In this document: piece after piece, positions 1 through 10,579 of the stretch | How positions within the stretch are numbered: position 1 is the stretch's first letter | Layout: each line of letters begins with the position of its first letter | DNA from: Chalciporus piperatus | Lineage: Eukaryota > Basidiomycota > Agaricomycetes > Boletales > Boletaceae | Assembly (NCBI GenBank): GCA_038093975.1 | Contig: JBBPTG010000299.1 | Span: 1 to 27,593 of the forward strand | Length of the DNA stretch: 27,593 nt | Direction of reading: 5' to 3' | Notes under the pieces: model-generated | Told to the model about the DNA's origin: nothing | The model's database searches: none | What the model saw: only the letters and a program-made list of their open reading frames with translations | Made by a program: the position numbers and the translations under genes

Positions 1-858
1 GGTTAGGTCCATGGCGGGACCCGGGGCCGTTGGTAGATATTAGGGGTCACATGCACTCCTTCATGTAACTACATAAGCATCATGATCTTGACGGTCCCTG
101 CGCAAGGAGGGATTGAGTGTTCACAAGGCCCTCGAGCTTTGTAGAGCCTCTGTCAGAAAGGGGGGGATCGAAGATAGAAGGAAACACGGCGGACCGATAA
201 ACCTACGAATATATGGAGTGTTACCCAAAGCCTCCATCGAACACCTCGTCGAACACGTCGAACATGGTCGAACACCTGTGAAACGTTGATGGATAGCTAC
301 AGAGCCTGGTCTAACATCTGTTGGAATATTGCTAGATAGGTACCATGATATCAACCGCGCTGGCAAAATGAATGTGTCTCGTAACGATCTGTTTAACCTC
401 ATTACATTGATATACAGCTAACGTAGAACAAATCTAATATTGTAGAATATGCCTCTAACATACACACCCCGTCGAACATGTCGAACATGCGTCGAACATC
501 GTCGAACACCTGTGAAACATTCGTGGATAGCTACAGAGCCTGGTCTAACATCTGTTGGCACATTGTAGATAGGTACCATGATATCAACCGCCCTGGCAAA
601 ATGAGAATTATGTATACCCACTGCTACATTCCCACAGGCGTCGAACATGCGTCGAACATGCGTCGAACATGCGTCGAACCTTGTCGAACATCCATCAAAC
701 CTTGTCGCACATCTGTCGGCATGTTCCCATATATATGATATCAATTTGAAATCATAAGCTCTGTTCCAAAGTATACATAATACCGACTTTGGACCCTGAT
801 ACAATAAATGCATATATAAATACAGGGAGGAGACAGACAAACATCCAATTCCGCCATT
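1..858. repeat. GTCGAACATG minisatellite and duplicated module upstream of the first gene
   Basis: Units of about 10 nt, close to GTCGAACATG or GTCGAACACC, cluster at about 240-280, 468-512 and 638-690. The first two clusters are each followed by the same module of about 120 bp (about 248-370 and 484-605). In each copy the module reads through a Tyr/Trp-like stretch GATAGCTACAGAGCCTGGTC and ends near TACCATGATATCAACCGC, so a minisatellite plus flank was duplicated as one block. No protein-coding frame is convincing here. Antisense open frames across the region simply follow the repeat. A TATA box at 813-820 belongs to the downstream gene. Bases 1-240 show nothing I can identify. Confidence 0.8.
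813..820 (+). promoter_or_regulatory. TATA box of the 859-1780 gene
   Basis: A perfect TATATAAA lies 46 bases before the ATG at 859. With the usual 25-35 nt spacing the leader would be only about 10-20 nt. The position supports 859 as the true start and the + strand as the coding strand, against the long antisense frame over the same DNA. Confidence 0.55.
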
Positions 859-1780
859 ATGTCCCAAGCCACCGCTGTCCCCTCTGGATCCCTCTTTCCC
901 ATCGACCCCCCCTCCCCCATGCAGTTGCGGGACCGATCCTGGGACACCTTCCTGTGTGCCAAACAGGATGGCCGGGCCACGGTCACCATCCAGACGGAGG
1001 GGAGGGCCAACCCAACGGTCATACAAATCCCCCTCGCATACTACGAGCTCCTCCGCCGCTTTTGCTGGCGGCGTAGCGTCCAGAACTTTGTGCTCCGCCA
1101 GTGGACGGCCACAAACGATAGCGAGCACGAGGAGGCCGCCAAAGCCCTCGCTCGTAACTTCGTTTATGGTGACTACATCTTCGATGCATGTACGGCCCAA
1201 CTTCGCCGGGCTGCAGCGGAACAGGGCCAGGTACGTATCCGGGTCCTCGATATTTACATGGTGGAGGAATGCTACGTTGGGAGGCACGAACCTGCCGCAG
1301 TCTCCCTGTGGCAGTACGAGCATCCAGGGATCAACCTGCGGAGGCTAGATGCTCTGACCCTTCGTGAGTACATGCTCCAGCTCTGTCCCGATGTCGAACG
1401 ACATCTAAATGACCTTAGGTTGGTCTCATGCCGGACCCCGCCTCGGCATGGATTGGGATGGACAGTCCCATCGCTGGACCTTCCGCGACTTCAGGCCGGA
1501 GATCAAGGCCGCGCTGGTGAACGCAGCAGTGCTGCTGTATACCGACTGGTACGATCATCCATTCCCACAGAATGATGATGAAGGCCATCGATACTACGCC
1601 GGAGGTAAGCAGTACAATACAACTATATCATTCGGTCTGATGGCGCTAACACCAGATGTGCTTGCCGACCTTCCCGAGGAGGAGGAGGAGGAGGAGGGGG
1701 ATGAGGAGGAGGAGGATGGGGAGGATGAGGATGGGGAGGAGGATGCGGATGGGGTGCCAGACGACGGGGAGGGGTCATAG
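859..1780 (+). CDS. Hypothetical protein with glutamate/aspartate-rich tail (spliced, orphan)
   Basis: Not recognised. The frame from ATG 859 runs open to 1422. A GT..AG pair at 1423-1465 (43 nt, short for this group) restores the frame in which the rest of the protein reads well. A second intron at 1605-1655 (GTAAGC, branch GCTAAC, CAG; 51 nt) joins that frame without changing phase. The product is about 275 residues: a globular part rich in Trp, Tyr and Arg, then a C-terminal tail of about 40 residues that is almost all Glu, Asp and Gly, then stop 1778-1780. No membrane segment or signal peptide is visible. The short first intron could instead be a one-base frameshift in a decaying gene. 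A TATA box 46 bases upstream and the gene at 1961 in the same orientation are its only context. A Glu/Asp tail like this is common in nucleic-acid- or histone-binding proteins, but that is only an inference. Confidence 0.6.
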
Positions 1781-1960
1781 GTCGATTTATGGCATATGTA
1801 CAAATCCGGATGTCCAAAAGCATTATATAGCGCATTATGATGGCGGGAATACTTCCCTTAAGGTTTAATAGGATGTATGCGATGATATAAGGATGGCACA
1901 CATGCTAGGTGAGACAACGTCATAAGCTCCCATCTCACCCCAAAGCCTCCATAACCGAAT

Positions 1961-3388
1961 ATGGCCCGAAGAGTAACAAGGGGTTACGAAGTCTGTACTC
2001 ACACCTGCAGGCAAGGGAGGTGCCTCAACAATAGTGGAACCCCCTTGTGGGCCAAGGAGGGTTCGTCCCTGCACAGGCATGCCGCGAACAAGACGATAGC
2101 CCATCCCAACTGCTGGGATGGATGTCCCGCAGGGACACGTTCTGCCACTGCGGCAGAGCTACTGGAGTATATTCCAGCAATCCGGAGGAAACCCAAACTC
2201 AACGCCAAGCTGCCTGAGCGTCTTGGCCTAACCGTCGAGGAGATCGACAGGATCTATGGACTAGTCACCTCGTCGTCGACATCCGCCAACCCTGCGCCGA
2301 TCGATGAGGATGTCAACATGGAGGGCGATGAGAATGAAGACGAGGAAGAATCGCTTGGTCAGACGGAAGGGAGCGAGATGAACATGGACCCCGAGGTGGA
2401 AATGTATCCAACACTCGGCAACCCACCGATAGCTCGAGCGCTGTCGGTGGTCTCGACGAGGTCTGGAGGGACCTCCTCCTCCTTCTCCGGTGTTCCCTCC
2501 TCCTTCCTGCGTAACCCGGGCACGGGTACCTCTAGCCCCTCCCTCCTATACGAAATCATGCCGTTCCGCATTCTTTATGTCCCCGATCCATCTCGTGGCT
2601 GTGATGGTGCAGCAGACTCGATAGGAGACCTTGGGTTTACAACGCGGACATTACCGCGCACGACTATCGAAAGCCTGATTCAACAGGTACCTCGCCATAT
2701 AGCGTATCTCGGACGCAGGCCGACAAAGGGCAAGAATGCAACCGTTCGAATCTCAGAATGGGTATGTAACATGAATATGCCTTGCGTGAAACACGATTAC
2801 TTACATGTTATAGCTGTGGGTAGTGTACCGACTTGGTCGAATGAGTAACTCGCAATACTTCGATGTGTCGTACATGACGTGGGAGAGGTTCAAGACCATT
2901 CTGACCACTCCAGATGTTGTGGCCATGTCTGAGCTCTCGACATACAAGGCGATCCTAGGAGGAATCGATTACACCATCGATTACAAGTAGGCAGTCATTC
3001 AGAATCTACCCTGCATGATCACTACTGATGAACCGCCCATAGGTCGAGCGCAGACGTGTATGGGCTGGCATCCGAGGAGGACCGGGAGAGATACTCCCTA
3101 CATTTATCCGCTTTAAACACCATCGTGTGGCCACCCCCCAATCAGCTCCAATACGCCGGGCAGAAGATGAGCGTCATCAATAACCTCATGTCCGTTGCGG
3201 ACCTCATGTCGCTTCCCTATCCCCGAACGCGCCCCCTCAGACATGGCGACCCTATTCCCACCGACACCGTCCTAATAATCTTACCCAGGATTCATGCCCA
3301 TGAATCCGGGTGCGCGCATGCGCGCCGTGCGCGCCCGTGCGCGCCAGTATTTAAAGCATGCCAGTGCTTCCCAAAACACTCCAAATAG
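1961..3388 (+). CDS. Hypothetical protein, three exons (orphan)
   Basis: Not recognised. Exons are 1961-2761, 2814-2986 and 3043-3388. The introns are 52 nt (GTATGT..ATAG) and 56 nt (GTAGGC..branch TACTGAT..ATAG), and both keep a single reading frame to the TAG at 3386-3388. The first exon starts with a Cys-rich segment (pattern C..C....C within residues 12-21, then CWDGC near residue 51). It continues with a Leu/Pro helix-like part, an acidic stretch around residues 113-150 (DEDVNMEGDENEDEEE type) and a Ser/Gly/Thr-rich linker. Exons 2 and 3 encode an aromatic-rich globular region. The last 30 residues fall in alternating GCGC repeat DNA, so the natural C-terminus may have been replaced by repeat insertion. 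Acidic character and orientation resemble the gene at 859, so the two may be related neighbours. No function can be assigned. Confidence 0.6.
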
Positions 3389-3800
3389 ACAGTAATACCT
3401 TTGTTTAGACCCCCCCTGGCCTAGGAGAGTGAAAAATCGCAGATTTTGACCCCCCCCTCAACCCCTCATATATCCTCATATATCCTCTCCAATATGCCTT
3501 TTGACCCCCCAGAAACAGGGGTTGGGTCATGGTTGGATCAGGGTTATGGTTTACTCCCTGCAAGATATTGCAAACAAAAGTTAGGGGTGACGTTAGGGAA
3601 AGTTAGGGGCTAGCTGGGGACTAGCTGTGAATTGCTTCATTGAAGAAGTCAAGAGAGGGCTTCATAGAAGATATGTGATGATAGTCATGAAACACATCCC
3701 AGATGATGCCTAGAATGAACCAAAAGAACAAAAATCTGGGTGTGCGCGTTGACGCGCACGGGCGCGCACTGTGCGCGCCTAACATCAAACATCACGTGCG
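3306..3800. repeat. GC-rich alternating repeats and surrounding non-coding DNA
   Basis: Blocks of GTGCGCGC-type sequence occur at about 3308-3345 and 3739-3800. The core CGCGCACGGGCGCGCAC is present on the + strand in the second block and on the - strand in the first, so the blocks form a rough inverted pair around about 400 bp of unassigned DNA. That DNA has C-tracts (around 3410 and 3455) and repeated CATATATCCTC. I see no gene in 3389-3990. A 10-bp inverted repeat TCATCAGGAA / TTCCTGATGA sits at 3895-3904 and 3946-3955. Confidence 0.45.
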
Positions 3801-4029
3801 CGCCTAATGTCAGTCTCTCCATTGAAGTGACCATGATACACATGACATCTACTTACTTCCCTTGAGATGCTTAGTCTGCTTCCATAGTTTGATATCATCA
3901 GGAAAAAAACCCCTATGCCATAACAGGCCATTTGTGCTATACTATTTCCTGATGATTGTACCATGTTGGAGAGTGCTTTAAGCATTGGTATATAGGACAG
4001 TGGACATGTATGTGGTCCAGGAGAGCAGC

Positions 4030-4300
4030 ATGGAATATGGGGTGAACTTCATCTCTGGCAATGGTGAGAGAGTGGAGGCGATCTTCAACAGCAGGTAGAG
4101 CAGACTCGGTGATCACTGAGGGAAGGGTTCATCATGAGATAGAACAGAGATTTGCTGGTGGTTTCTACCTTCTGGTTAACATGTTTGGTTTCCCCATCGA
4201 AAGGTCATATCCGAGGATTTGTCCTAGTTCATGAGCGAGCTCAGATGCAAATTGTGGTCCTCGGTCGCTGATGATTTTGTCGTACACACACATCAATCCC
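4030..4300 (-). pseudogene. Decayed Ty3/gypsy integrase fragment
   Basis: Read on the minus strand, about 4245-4290 encodes KIISDRGPQFASEL, the central aspartate motif of a gypsy integrase core. Element 1 in this window carries the same motif near 22500. Further on (4041-4110) the minus strand encodes PAVEDRLHSLTIARDE, resembling the helical segment downstream of the catalytic Glu in basidiomycete gypsy integrases. Stops and frameshifts lie between, and the part carrying the catalytic Glu is missing. It is a relic with an internal deletion. No LTR or other domain of this copy is recognisable nearby. Confidence 0.75.
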
Positions 4301-4471
4301 ACTGGCACTGAAGATCCGCGGACTGTCACTCAGCCCATCATTTTTTGGGCTATAAGACCATCAAACAGACAATTGAAGAGTGACATGGTGGCAGGGTGTT
4401 CTCAGTCTACTATCTCTAAATTATCTGTCATTCTTGCTTAGGTAACAATATTGAGCCACAATGTTGCCCAA

Positions 4472-4567
4472 ATGTCACCCCAAATAGGCAGTCTTACCTC
4501 AGCAATGTTGAAAACATGTATGTCGCCCAAAATAGGCAGTCTTACCTCAGCAATGTTGAAAACATTC
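4472..4567. repeat. 48-bp tandem duplication
   Basis: A unit of about 48 bp containing AAATAGGCAGTCTTACCTC and AGCAATGTTGAAAACAT is present twice in direct repeat (offset 48 bases). It lies about 100 bases upstream of the ATG of the helicase locus, so it may be in its promoter. I see no coding potential in 4300-4660. Confidence 0.8.
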
Positions 4568-4660
4568 TATTCTATCACCTTTCTCACCTTCCGTCATTTC
4601 TGACACCTGTCATCTCTGACACCTGTCATCTCTTCCTGACATATCACATCTTCCGAGATC

Positions 4661-6290
4661 ATGTATACCTGTGGCAAGTGTCTGGCTTCCTTTGACATCA
4701 AAAAGGAGCACTCCAAACATCAGAAGAAATGTACCATTGGTCTCACCAATGGCACCACCTTCACTCTTCAAGAGATCGGTCACCCAATTACTGTCTACCC
4801 AAATGATAAGGGTGTCTACCTCTGCCTCTGTTCCCCTGCTGGCTGTCCTCGGCAGAAAGGCTTCGCTACCTTGGAGGGTCTCAAGAAGCATTTACGCAAG
4901 AAGCAAACCTGGAGCCATCCATCCGATGTAAGTGTTTTTTCTCTATCTAGGTCCTCACCTCCTAGTATTGGCCCCATCCTATGCATGAGCCAGACTGTCA
5001 GTCCTCTCATTGCATCTGGACGCCTCTCGATATGCTCTGCCTTATCCTGGATTTCACTTGACCCACCCTGCCCTGGTTTGTCTATGGCGACGTGAACGTC
5101 GCCTCTGCTTTACTACTCTCTTTGTATCTTGTTATGCAGCTCCTTCTCTTTCTTTTCTTACCTTTTGATTGAATTTTACAGCCGATCATCGATGGCGTCC
5201 CTATGCTGGATGTCGTCATGACAGACCCTGTCGTCGAACATTTGAATACAGGTCCAGCTTCCTCCCAACCCATGCTACAGAACCCATCATCCAATGAAAG
5301 CAGTGACCCACTTCCATCGAATGTGAGCATCATATATTGTACAATTGTTCATGTTTATACAACTTACCTTCACCTCAGAGTCAAGCTGCGAGTCACGACT
5401 CTCCCAACAGTTCAACCCACGCCATCAACATAGAAGAGCTTTGTTCCCTAGTGAGCACCAAAGTTTGTCCTGTTCGATGTCCATTCTTTCTCATTCTGGT
5501 TTCACAGACATATGATCCAAAAGATGGTTTAGAACATCATCCATTTTTAGAAGCGATCAATCTCGTTTTCGATCCCGCTTTACGTGTCTTGTGTTGTAAT
5601 GCCTGTCTTGTCGCTTTGATCCCAGACGAGGTTCTAGGTCACCTGAGAAACAAGCATCACAACATCAAATTCAACAAAGCCTTCTTTTGGGATTCTCGCT
5701 GAATTCTTGATACTGATGAAGACTTCCTTTGCCTGCATTCACTCAGAACAGCAGCCATTCTAGGATTAGAAAGGTGCCTTGATGGGTTTCTGCCCTTCAT
5801 GTTCAGCTGTCTTGAGTTGGCAATCTTAAAATTCTGCATTCTTGTCTCCAGCCTCCTGTGTCCTCAAAAGTTTGGCTGGGGTAAGATGCAGCAGGTTGAT
5901 CAACAGAGTTGGCTGGTGTTCTCTCCATTGGCTGCCACAACCCAGAAGCACCATCTCCTGCTCTTAGCAGGCAATACCCGCAGTCAACATGTCATGAATC
6001 ATCCGTAACAGGTCTGAGCGTGTGCTTCACGACCATCAACTTGAAGTTTCCCAAGATAACCGTGTCATCTCTCCTTGGCTTTGCATGACACGATGGCATG
6101 AACACATTGTTGGCCATGATCCAGCGTCCCTGCAATCCCTGGTACATCCGCCCAATGCCTTAGATACAGATCCTGCCGCACCTGGCATCAAGGTTGCCGT
6201 GGACAGCTATTTCCGTGAAGCTGTTCGTCTCATGAATGACACGGACGAGTTAATTTTGCAGAAGCTGAACTCTCCAGACCCACAAGCAAA
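4661..6290 (+). pseudogene. N-terminal zinc-finger part of the helicase locus, frameshifted
   Basis: ATG 4661 opens exon 4661-4927, with a C2H2-like finger at the very start (C4, C7, H16, H20) and more Cys/His further on. It is followed by exons 5182-5322, 5379-5450 and 5508-5702. The introns are 4928-5181 (254 nt, contains a dispersed repeat), 5323-5378 and 5451-5507. The fourth exon contains CCNACLVALIPDEVLGHLRNKHH, a C-x2-C..H-x4-H finger of the OrsD/DUF3505 type that precedes RecQ-like helicases in fungi. The frame then stops at 5700-5702. Recognisable protein continues in other frames: 5690-5755, a second finger (FCPSCSAVL) near 5787-5815, and NPEAPSPALSR near 5939-5972. It then returns to a stable frame at about 6005-6290. 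At least three shifts plus stops are needed and no intron explains them, so this part is probably broken. An intron at 6291-6336 leads to the next feature. Confidence 0.7.
4935..5145 (+). repeat. Dispersed repeat, copy 1, inside helicase intron 1
   Basis: From TATCTAGGTCCTC-like bases near 4945 to the hairpin GGCGACGTGAACGTCGCC at 5086-5103, this stretch matches, with many differences, the minus strand of about 11030-11185. It accounts for the unusual length (254 nt) of an intron in a gene whose other introns are 46-65 nt. It has no coding frame of its own and no poly(A). Confidence 0.65.
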
Positions 6291-6336
6291 GTAAGCATAT
6301 CGAAACTTGTTGCTTGCAAATTCGCTGCTGATTCAG

Positions 6337-8388
6337 ATGTTTTCAAAGTGGCATAAGCAACACTCCAATGCAGCCTCACCAGAACTCCAAAACTCTCCAC
6401 AAGTATATTCAGCCCGTGATTTCCCTTCTCTGTCTCTTGCTTCGCTTGCCATCTCAGCACCACTATCACATTCCCTTGCCTGAGGAAGTCCAAAATCGGG
6501 TGATCTCGCTTCAAGCAGCACTCCGAGTCCACAACAACGCCCCAAACATTTCCACTCTGTTGCATCAACTACTCTGTGCAGTTTGGTTGACTATGTGGCA
6601 TAGATCTTCCGACAATCACATCCCTTGTCCTACCGAACGACTCCTCATTCTCATCACCTTGAATGAAGATGGTGGCCATCTGGAACCCAAAGACGTCACT
6701 GGCTATCTTGCCAAACTCCAATACTGCATTCGGTTGACCTGTTTGGTAGAGATCAAGCTCCTGGCTGTTAAGCAGTTTCATGGCGATGAAGTTCAAGCCT
6801 GCAACTCTCTTCTTCCATGGTTCACAGAGAAGACCAACACTCCCTTCAGCCGCATACGTCATTTACAGCACTACGCTTCCTCCATCGCATACCAGACCAT
6901 GAGTCTACCTTGCATCTGGTGGCTAGACCGTACAGAATGGAAGGAGCTCCTCTTCAAAGGAGACAAGATCCATCTCAACCAGCTCAGAACCATGTTCAAC
7001 GCAAGCAGAGAGACCATCATCGATCTATGGGAGAAGAAGGTCTTGAAGGGCGTGGACTTGCGAGTGACATACGATCATCTTGCAGACACAATGGGCAACA
7101 CCGACATTGGTTACTCTTTCCTCACAGATCCTCGCAATCATTGTTTCAACAACCGCGATGCATTGGCAAATGCGTTCATGGAAGATCCGATCATCAGACA
7201 ATCATTCGGACACTTGTACGAAGGAAAGATGACTTGGAACCATGGAGCACTCAAGGAATGGCTGCGAAACTATGCTGAGTTTCAACTGCACCTCCTGATG
7301 CGTTGCGAGATGCTCAGTGGTGCTCCAGCTCGTGGAACGGAGCTCACTCCTATGTTGTTCTGCAACAGCAAGCATCGATCTCAACGCAATCTTGTCATCA
7401 TGGGAAAGCATGTTGCAATCCTTCGTCGATATAACAAGATGGGTTCCATTACAGGCCAGGACAAGCTCATCCCTCACTCTCTCGACGGCATCACCAGCGA
7501 TCTCATGATCCAATCTCTTGCGCTTGCACGGCCATTCGCAGAACTTGCAATCCATCTCTGCAACCCCCCAAACTCCCAAGATCTCCTGAATCTCTACCAA
7601 AGCCATCTCTTTGTCAACTTTGACAGGCTGTTCAACACCAACGATCTCAGCAATGTTATGGCTCGTATGAGTCTCACTCATGTTCACTCCAAGCTGTCCA
7701 TCAATCCATGGCGTCACATCAGCATTGCCTTCAAGCGCAAGCTCGCACATTACACAGATGATCTCTTGGACTTGGACGAGCATGACACAGTTGATGTCCT
7801 GCAGGCTGGCCACTCGCGCGCCACAGAAAATCGCATCTATGGTCTTAGCCCTGATGCTCTTGCCGGAACTCCAGAAGATCTTCTTCCTCAATTCTTGCAA
7901 GCGAGCATCAAGTGGCAACTGATTCTCCATACTATGCCAGGTGGCCTGGGTATACCATACAGTCAAGCTGGTCCAGCCCACTTTCAGCATCTGGCCAAGT
8001 CTGGTCAATTGGGTTCAGATACACAGAAGGAGATTCTAGGCAATGTTCAGCCACATCAATCTGCTCTCTCAGAAGAGTTGATCGCTGATCGCATCTTGGA
8101 CAAATTGGATGAAAGGCTATTCAGCAAGATAGAAGCTCGGTTGACCAAGAACCTAGTTGCTTCTCTTTCTGCCATCGTTCAATCTACAGTCAAGGAAGCC
8201 CTGGCTGGCAAGGCAATGTCTTCAGGCATGGATGTGGATCATGATGGCACTGGTAAGCAGGACTATCACTTTAAATCAGCATTTTAATCTGGCTTGATTT
8301 CCAGATAAAGATCCTATTGGCAGTCAAACATTGTCTGAGACAGATAACTCAGTCAATATTGTGGATGAAGATGATGAAGATGAAGACA
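6337..8388 (+). CDS. Tyrosine-recombinase-like central domain of the helicase locus
   Basis: Exon 6337-8252 (one open frame, about 640 residues) is followed by intron 8253-8304 (GTAAGC..CCAG) and exon 8305-8388, which encodes an acidic linker (DEDDEDED). Numbering from the Met at 6368, a set of residues matches the tyrosine recombinase catalytic core in order and spacing. They are R322 in ARGTEL (7331), K357 in RRYNKMG (7436), NPWRH with R449 (7712, Asn where most have His), GHS with H482 (7811) and Y491 in RIYGL (7838). The H-to-Y gap of 9 and the K-to-(H/N)xxR gap of about 89 are close to those of Cre. The first 300 residues are helical and could be the DNA-binding part. The domain sits directly upstream of, and is spliced to, the RecQ-like helicase exons. 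The fold assignment rests on motif reading only. If wrong, this remains the conserved uncharacterised region that accompanies these fungal helicases. Confidence 0.7.
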
Positions 8389-8453
8389 GTGACATGGAAG
8401 AAAAGGAACTGACTGCTGGAAACTCAAACAAATGGATTAGCATCATGTTGCAG

Positions 8454-10414
8454 GCATCACGACGATGAACAACTTGAAGGCATCCCCAAGACAACACCCC
8501 CACCTAGATGATGTTGCTCACCAGTGCCTGAAAGCTCTCAGGCAAACCTTGAACAAACCAGATGCAACATGGATCTCAGAACAGCAAAAGCATGCAGTCC
8601 ACACTGTCATGAAATGTGACACTGACGTGATAGCAATGCTCAAGACTGGTGGTGGCAAATCTATGCTAGCTATCATCCCCACCATAGTGTCACCCAAAAC
8701 AGGGGTCATTGTGGTCCTCCCTCTGAAGTCTCTCATGACTGATTGGAAACGAAAACTGGAGGGCATGCATATCCCCCATCAAGAATACAATCCATCGAAA
8801 GATGGAGGCCGATTGGATTCCAGAATCAACCTGATTCTGGTTTCAGCCGACCGGGCAACTTCCAGTGGATGGCGCCAAGCGATGGCAGAGCTGAATGAAA
8901 AGCTCCCTATCACTCGGATGGTGTTTGATGAAGCACATCTTCCATTGCTATCCGACAACTTCCGCTACTCGCTCGGACGCGTTGATGAATTACGAGCTCA
9001 TAGCATGCAACTCATCCTCCTCAGTGCCACTATACCTCCCTCAAGTGTTCCTGCCTTGAAAACATCGTTCGTATTACTGGAGAATGCCATGGAGATCCGC
9101 GAAAGCAGCAATCGACCGGAACTGGAGTATATTTTGAATCAACAGATTTCATCCAACAAAATCTCGGTAATGGTCTTGAACATTGTATCACGGGAGAGGA
9201 ACAACTGGGACACAAGAGACAGGGGACTTGTCTTTGTGACGTACATTGAAGATGGAAATGCCCTAGCAGAAACAGTAAGTCACTACGCCTTTCTTGATGG
9301 ATATCTTTGCCAATTCAGAGTGTAGACTGGCTGGCCATTCTACAATGGTACAAAATCCGTCACTGACAAAGGGCGACTGGAGATGTACACCAATTGGAGA
9401 AATGGAACCACACCTGTGATGATCTGCACAAGCGCATTCAGTACTGGAAACGACTATCCTCATGTTCGACTCACAATCCATTTCAAGATGCCATTAGAGA
9501 TGAGTGAGCTCATCCAGGCACAGGGACGCGGTGGGCGCGATGGCAGAAATGCTCGATGCTACATCATTCCTGCATTCACCCCCCAGAAGCCAAAAATTGC
9601 AAGGGAAGCCCAGGATCACAAAGGCCAGTGGTATGCACATGACTATGTCTACATCCACGGGACAACGCGATGCCTACGATATGGTGCAACACTATACATC
9701 GATGGAAAGGGACTGGAGTGCAAAGAGGACCTGATGAACATCCACTGCTCCGTCTGCAAATCAAAGTCAGAATTCCGGACGATGAAGACCACCACCCAGG
9801 CACAAAATTCAGACACAGCAAGTGTCACTCATCAAGAATCATCAACATCTCGATTAAAGCGTGGATTCGACCCTGCAATACATTCGCAGAAGGATTCATT
9901 TGCAGTTGCAGCTCAGGTGTCTAAAAAGCAGCGCACAGAGCGAGAGACCAAAACCGCGGAAGAAGCAAATCGGATGCGAAATGCGTTGAACAAGGTCAAA
10001 GACTATGGATGTGGGTTATGTTTTGTGCGGAGGCAGCCGTGCACACGCCACACAATATTTGGCTGTTCTGTTCTACCTCATTTGGGAGGATCTCATGCAC
10101 TAATGGACTGGAAGAAGACACTCCGATATCCACGCCACGGAGCCTGCTGGAAGTGTCATGTTCCATCATGTTCCGACACGCTGCATCCTGAATTTGGGAC
10201 CAAGGATCCATGCGAGTGGGAGGATGTGGTGGTGCCAACATTGTGGGGGATTTGGAAATGTCAGGCCATTCGGGAACAGGCACAACGGATGGTTGGAGTG
10301 GAATGGATGGATATTCAAACATACGCTTCGTGGCTAATGGGGCCTCCATCACCCCCATATCACACCAATGTGATGCAGCTATTTCTCTGGTATGTTGAAA
10401 CGGTAGTTGGATGA
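8454..10414 (+). CDS. RecQ-like SF2 DNA helicase with Cys-rich C-terminus (telomere-linked-helicase type)
   Basis: Exon 8454-9274 is reached through intron 8389-8453 (65 nt, branch CTGAC, TTGCAG). It joins exon 9326-10414 by a 51-nt intron at 9275-9325 that preserves frame across an in-intron stop. Counting from Met 8465, motif I is KTGGGKS (60-66), motif II is VFDEAH (153-158) and motif III is LLSAT (185-189). After the intron, motif V is STGNDYPHVR and motif VI is QAQGRGGRDGR. A RecQ-type zinc site follows (C-x16-C-x8-C-x2-C, around 9670-9760). A basic linker leads to a second Cys/His-rich module (YGCGLCF, CTRH, GCSVL, CWKCHVPSC, 10005-10200). It should unwind DNA 3'-5' using ATP in the nucleus. 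All helicase motifs are intact, unlike the N-terminal part of the locus. Fungal relatives with this layout are often subtelomeric, which fits the flanking minisatellites but is not shown here. Confidence 0.85.
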
Positions 10415-10579
10415 ATTTGAATTGATTTATGTATCACTATCAACGACCTGGAAATGTATTAACCCCTCGAATCATGCTTACTATACTTACGATGTTCATG
10501 ACACGGCAGTGCGCATACCTGGATCAGGTTCGGCCATGTTTGATCCCTGAGATCCTCATAATCGTGCTCAATAACCACT

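Noticed and set aside
418..1323. Long antisense open frame of 301 codons
   Set aside because: It crosses the minisatellite and shadows the + strand gene that has a TATA box and introns. Its protein is repetitive with no domain.
7202..8008. Antisense frame of 268 codons over the recombinase-like exon
   Set aside because: It is the complement of a clearly conserved coding exon and shows no motif.
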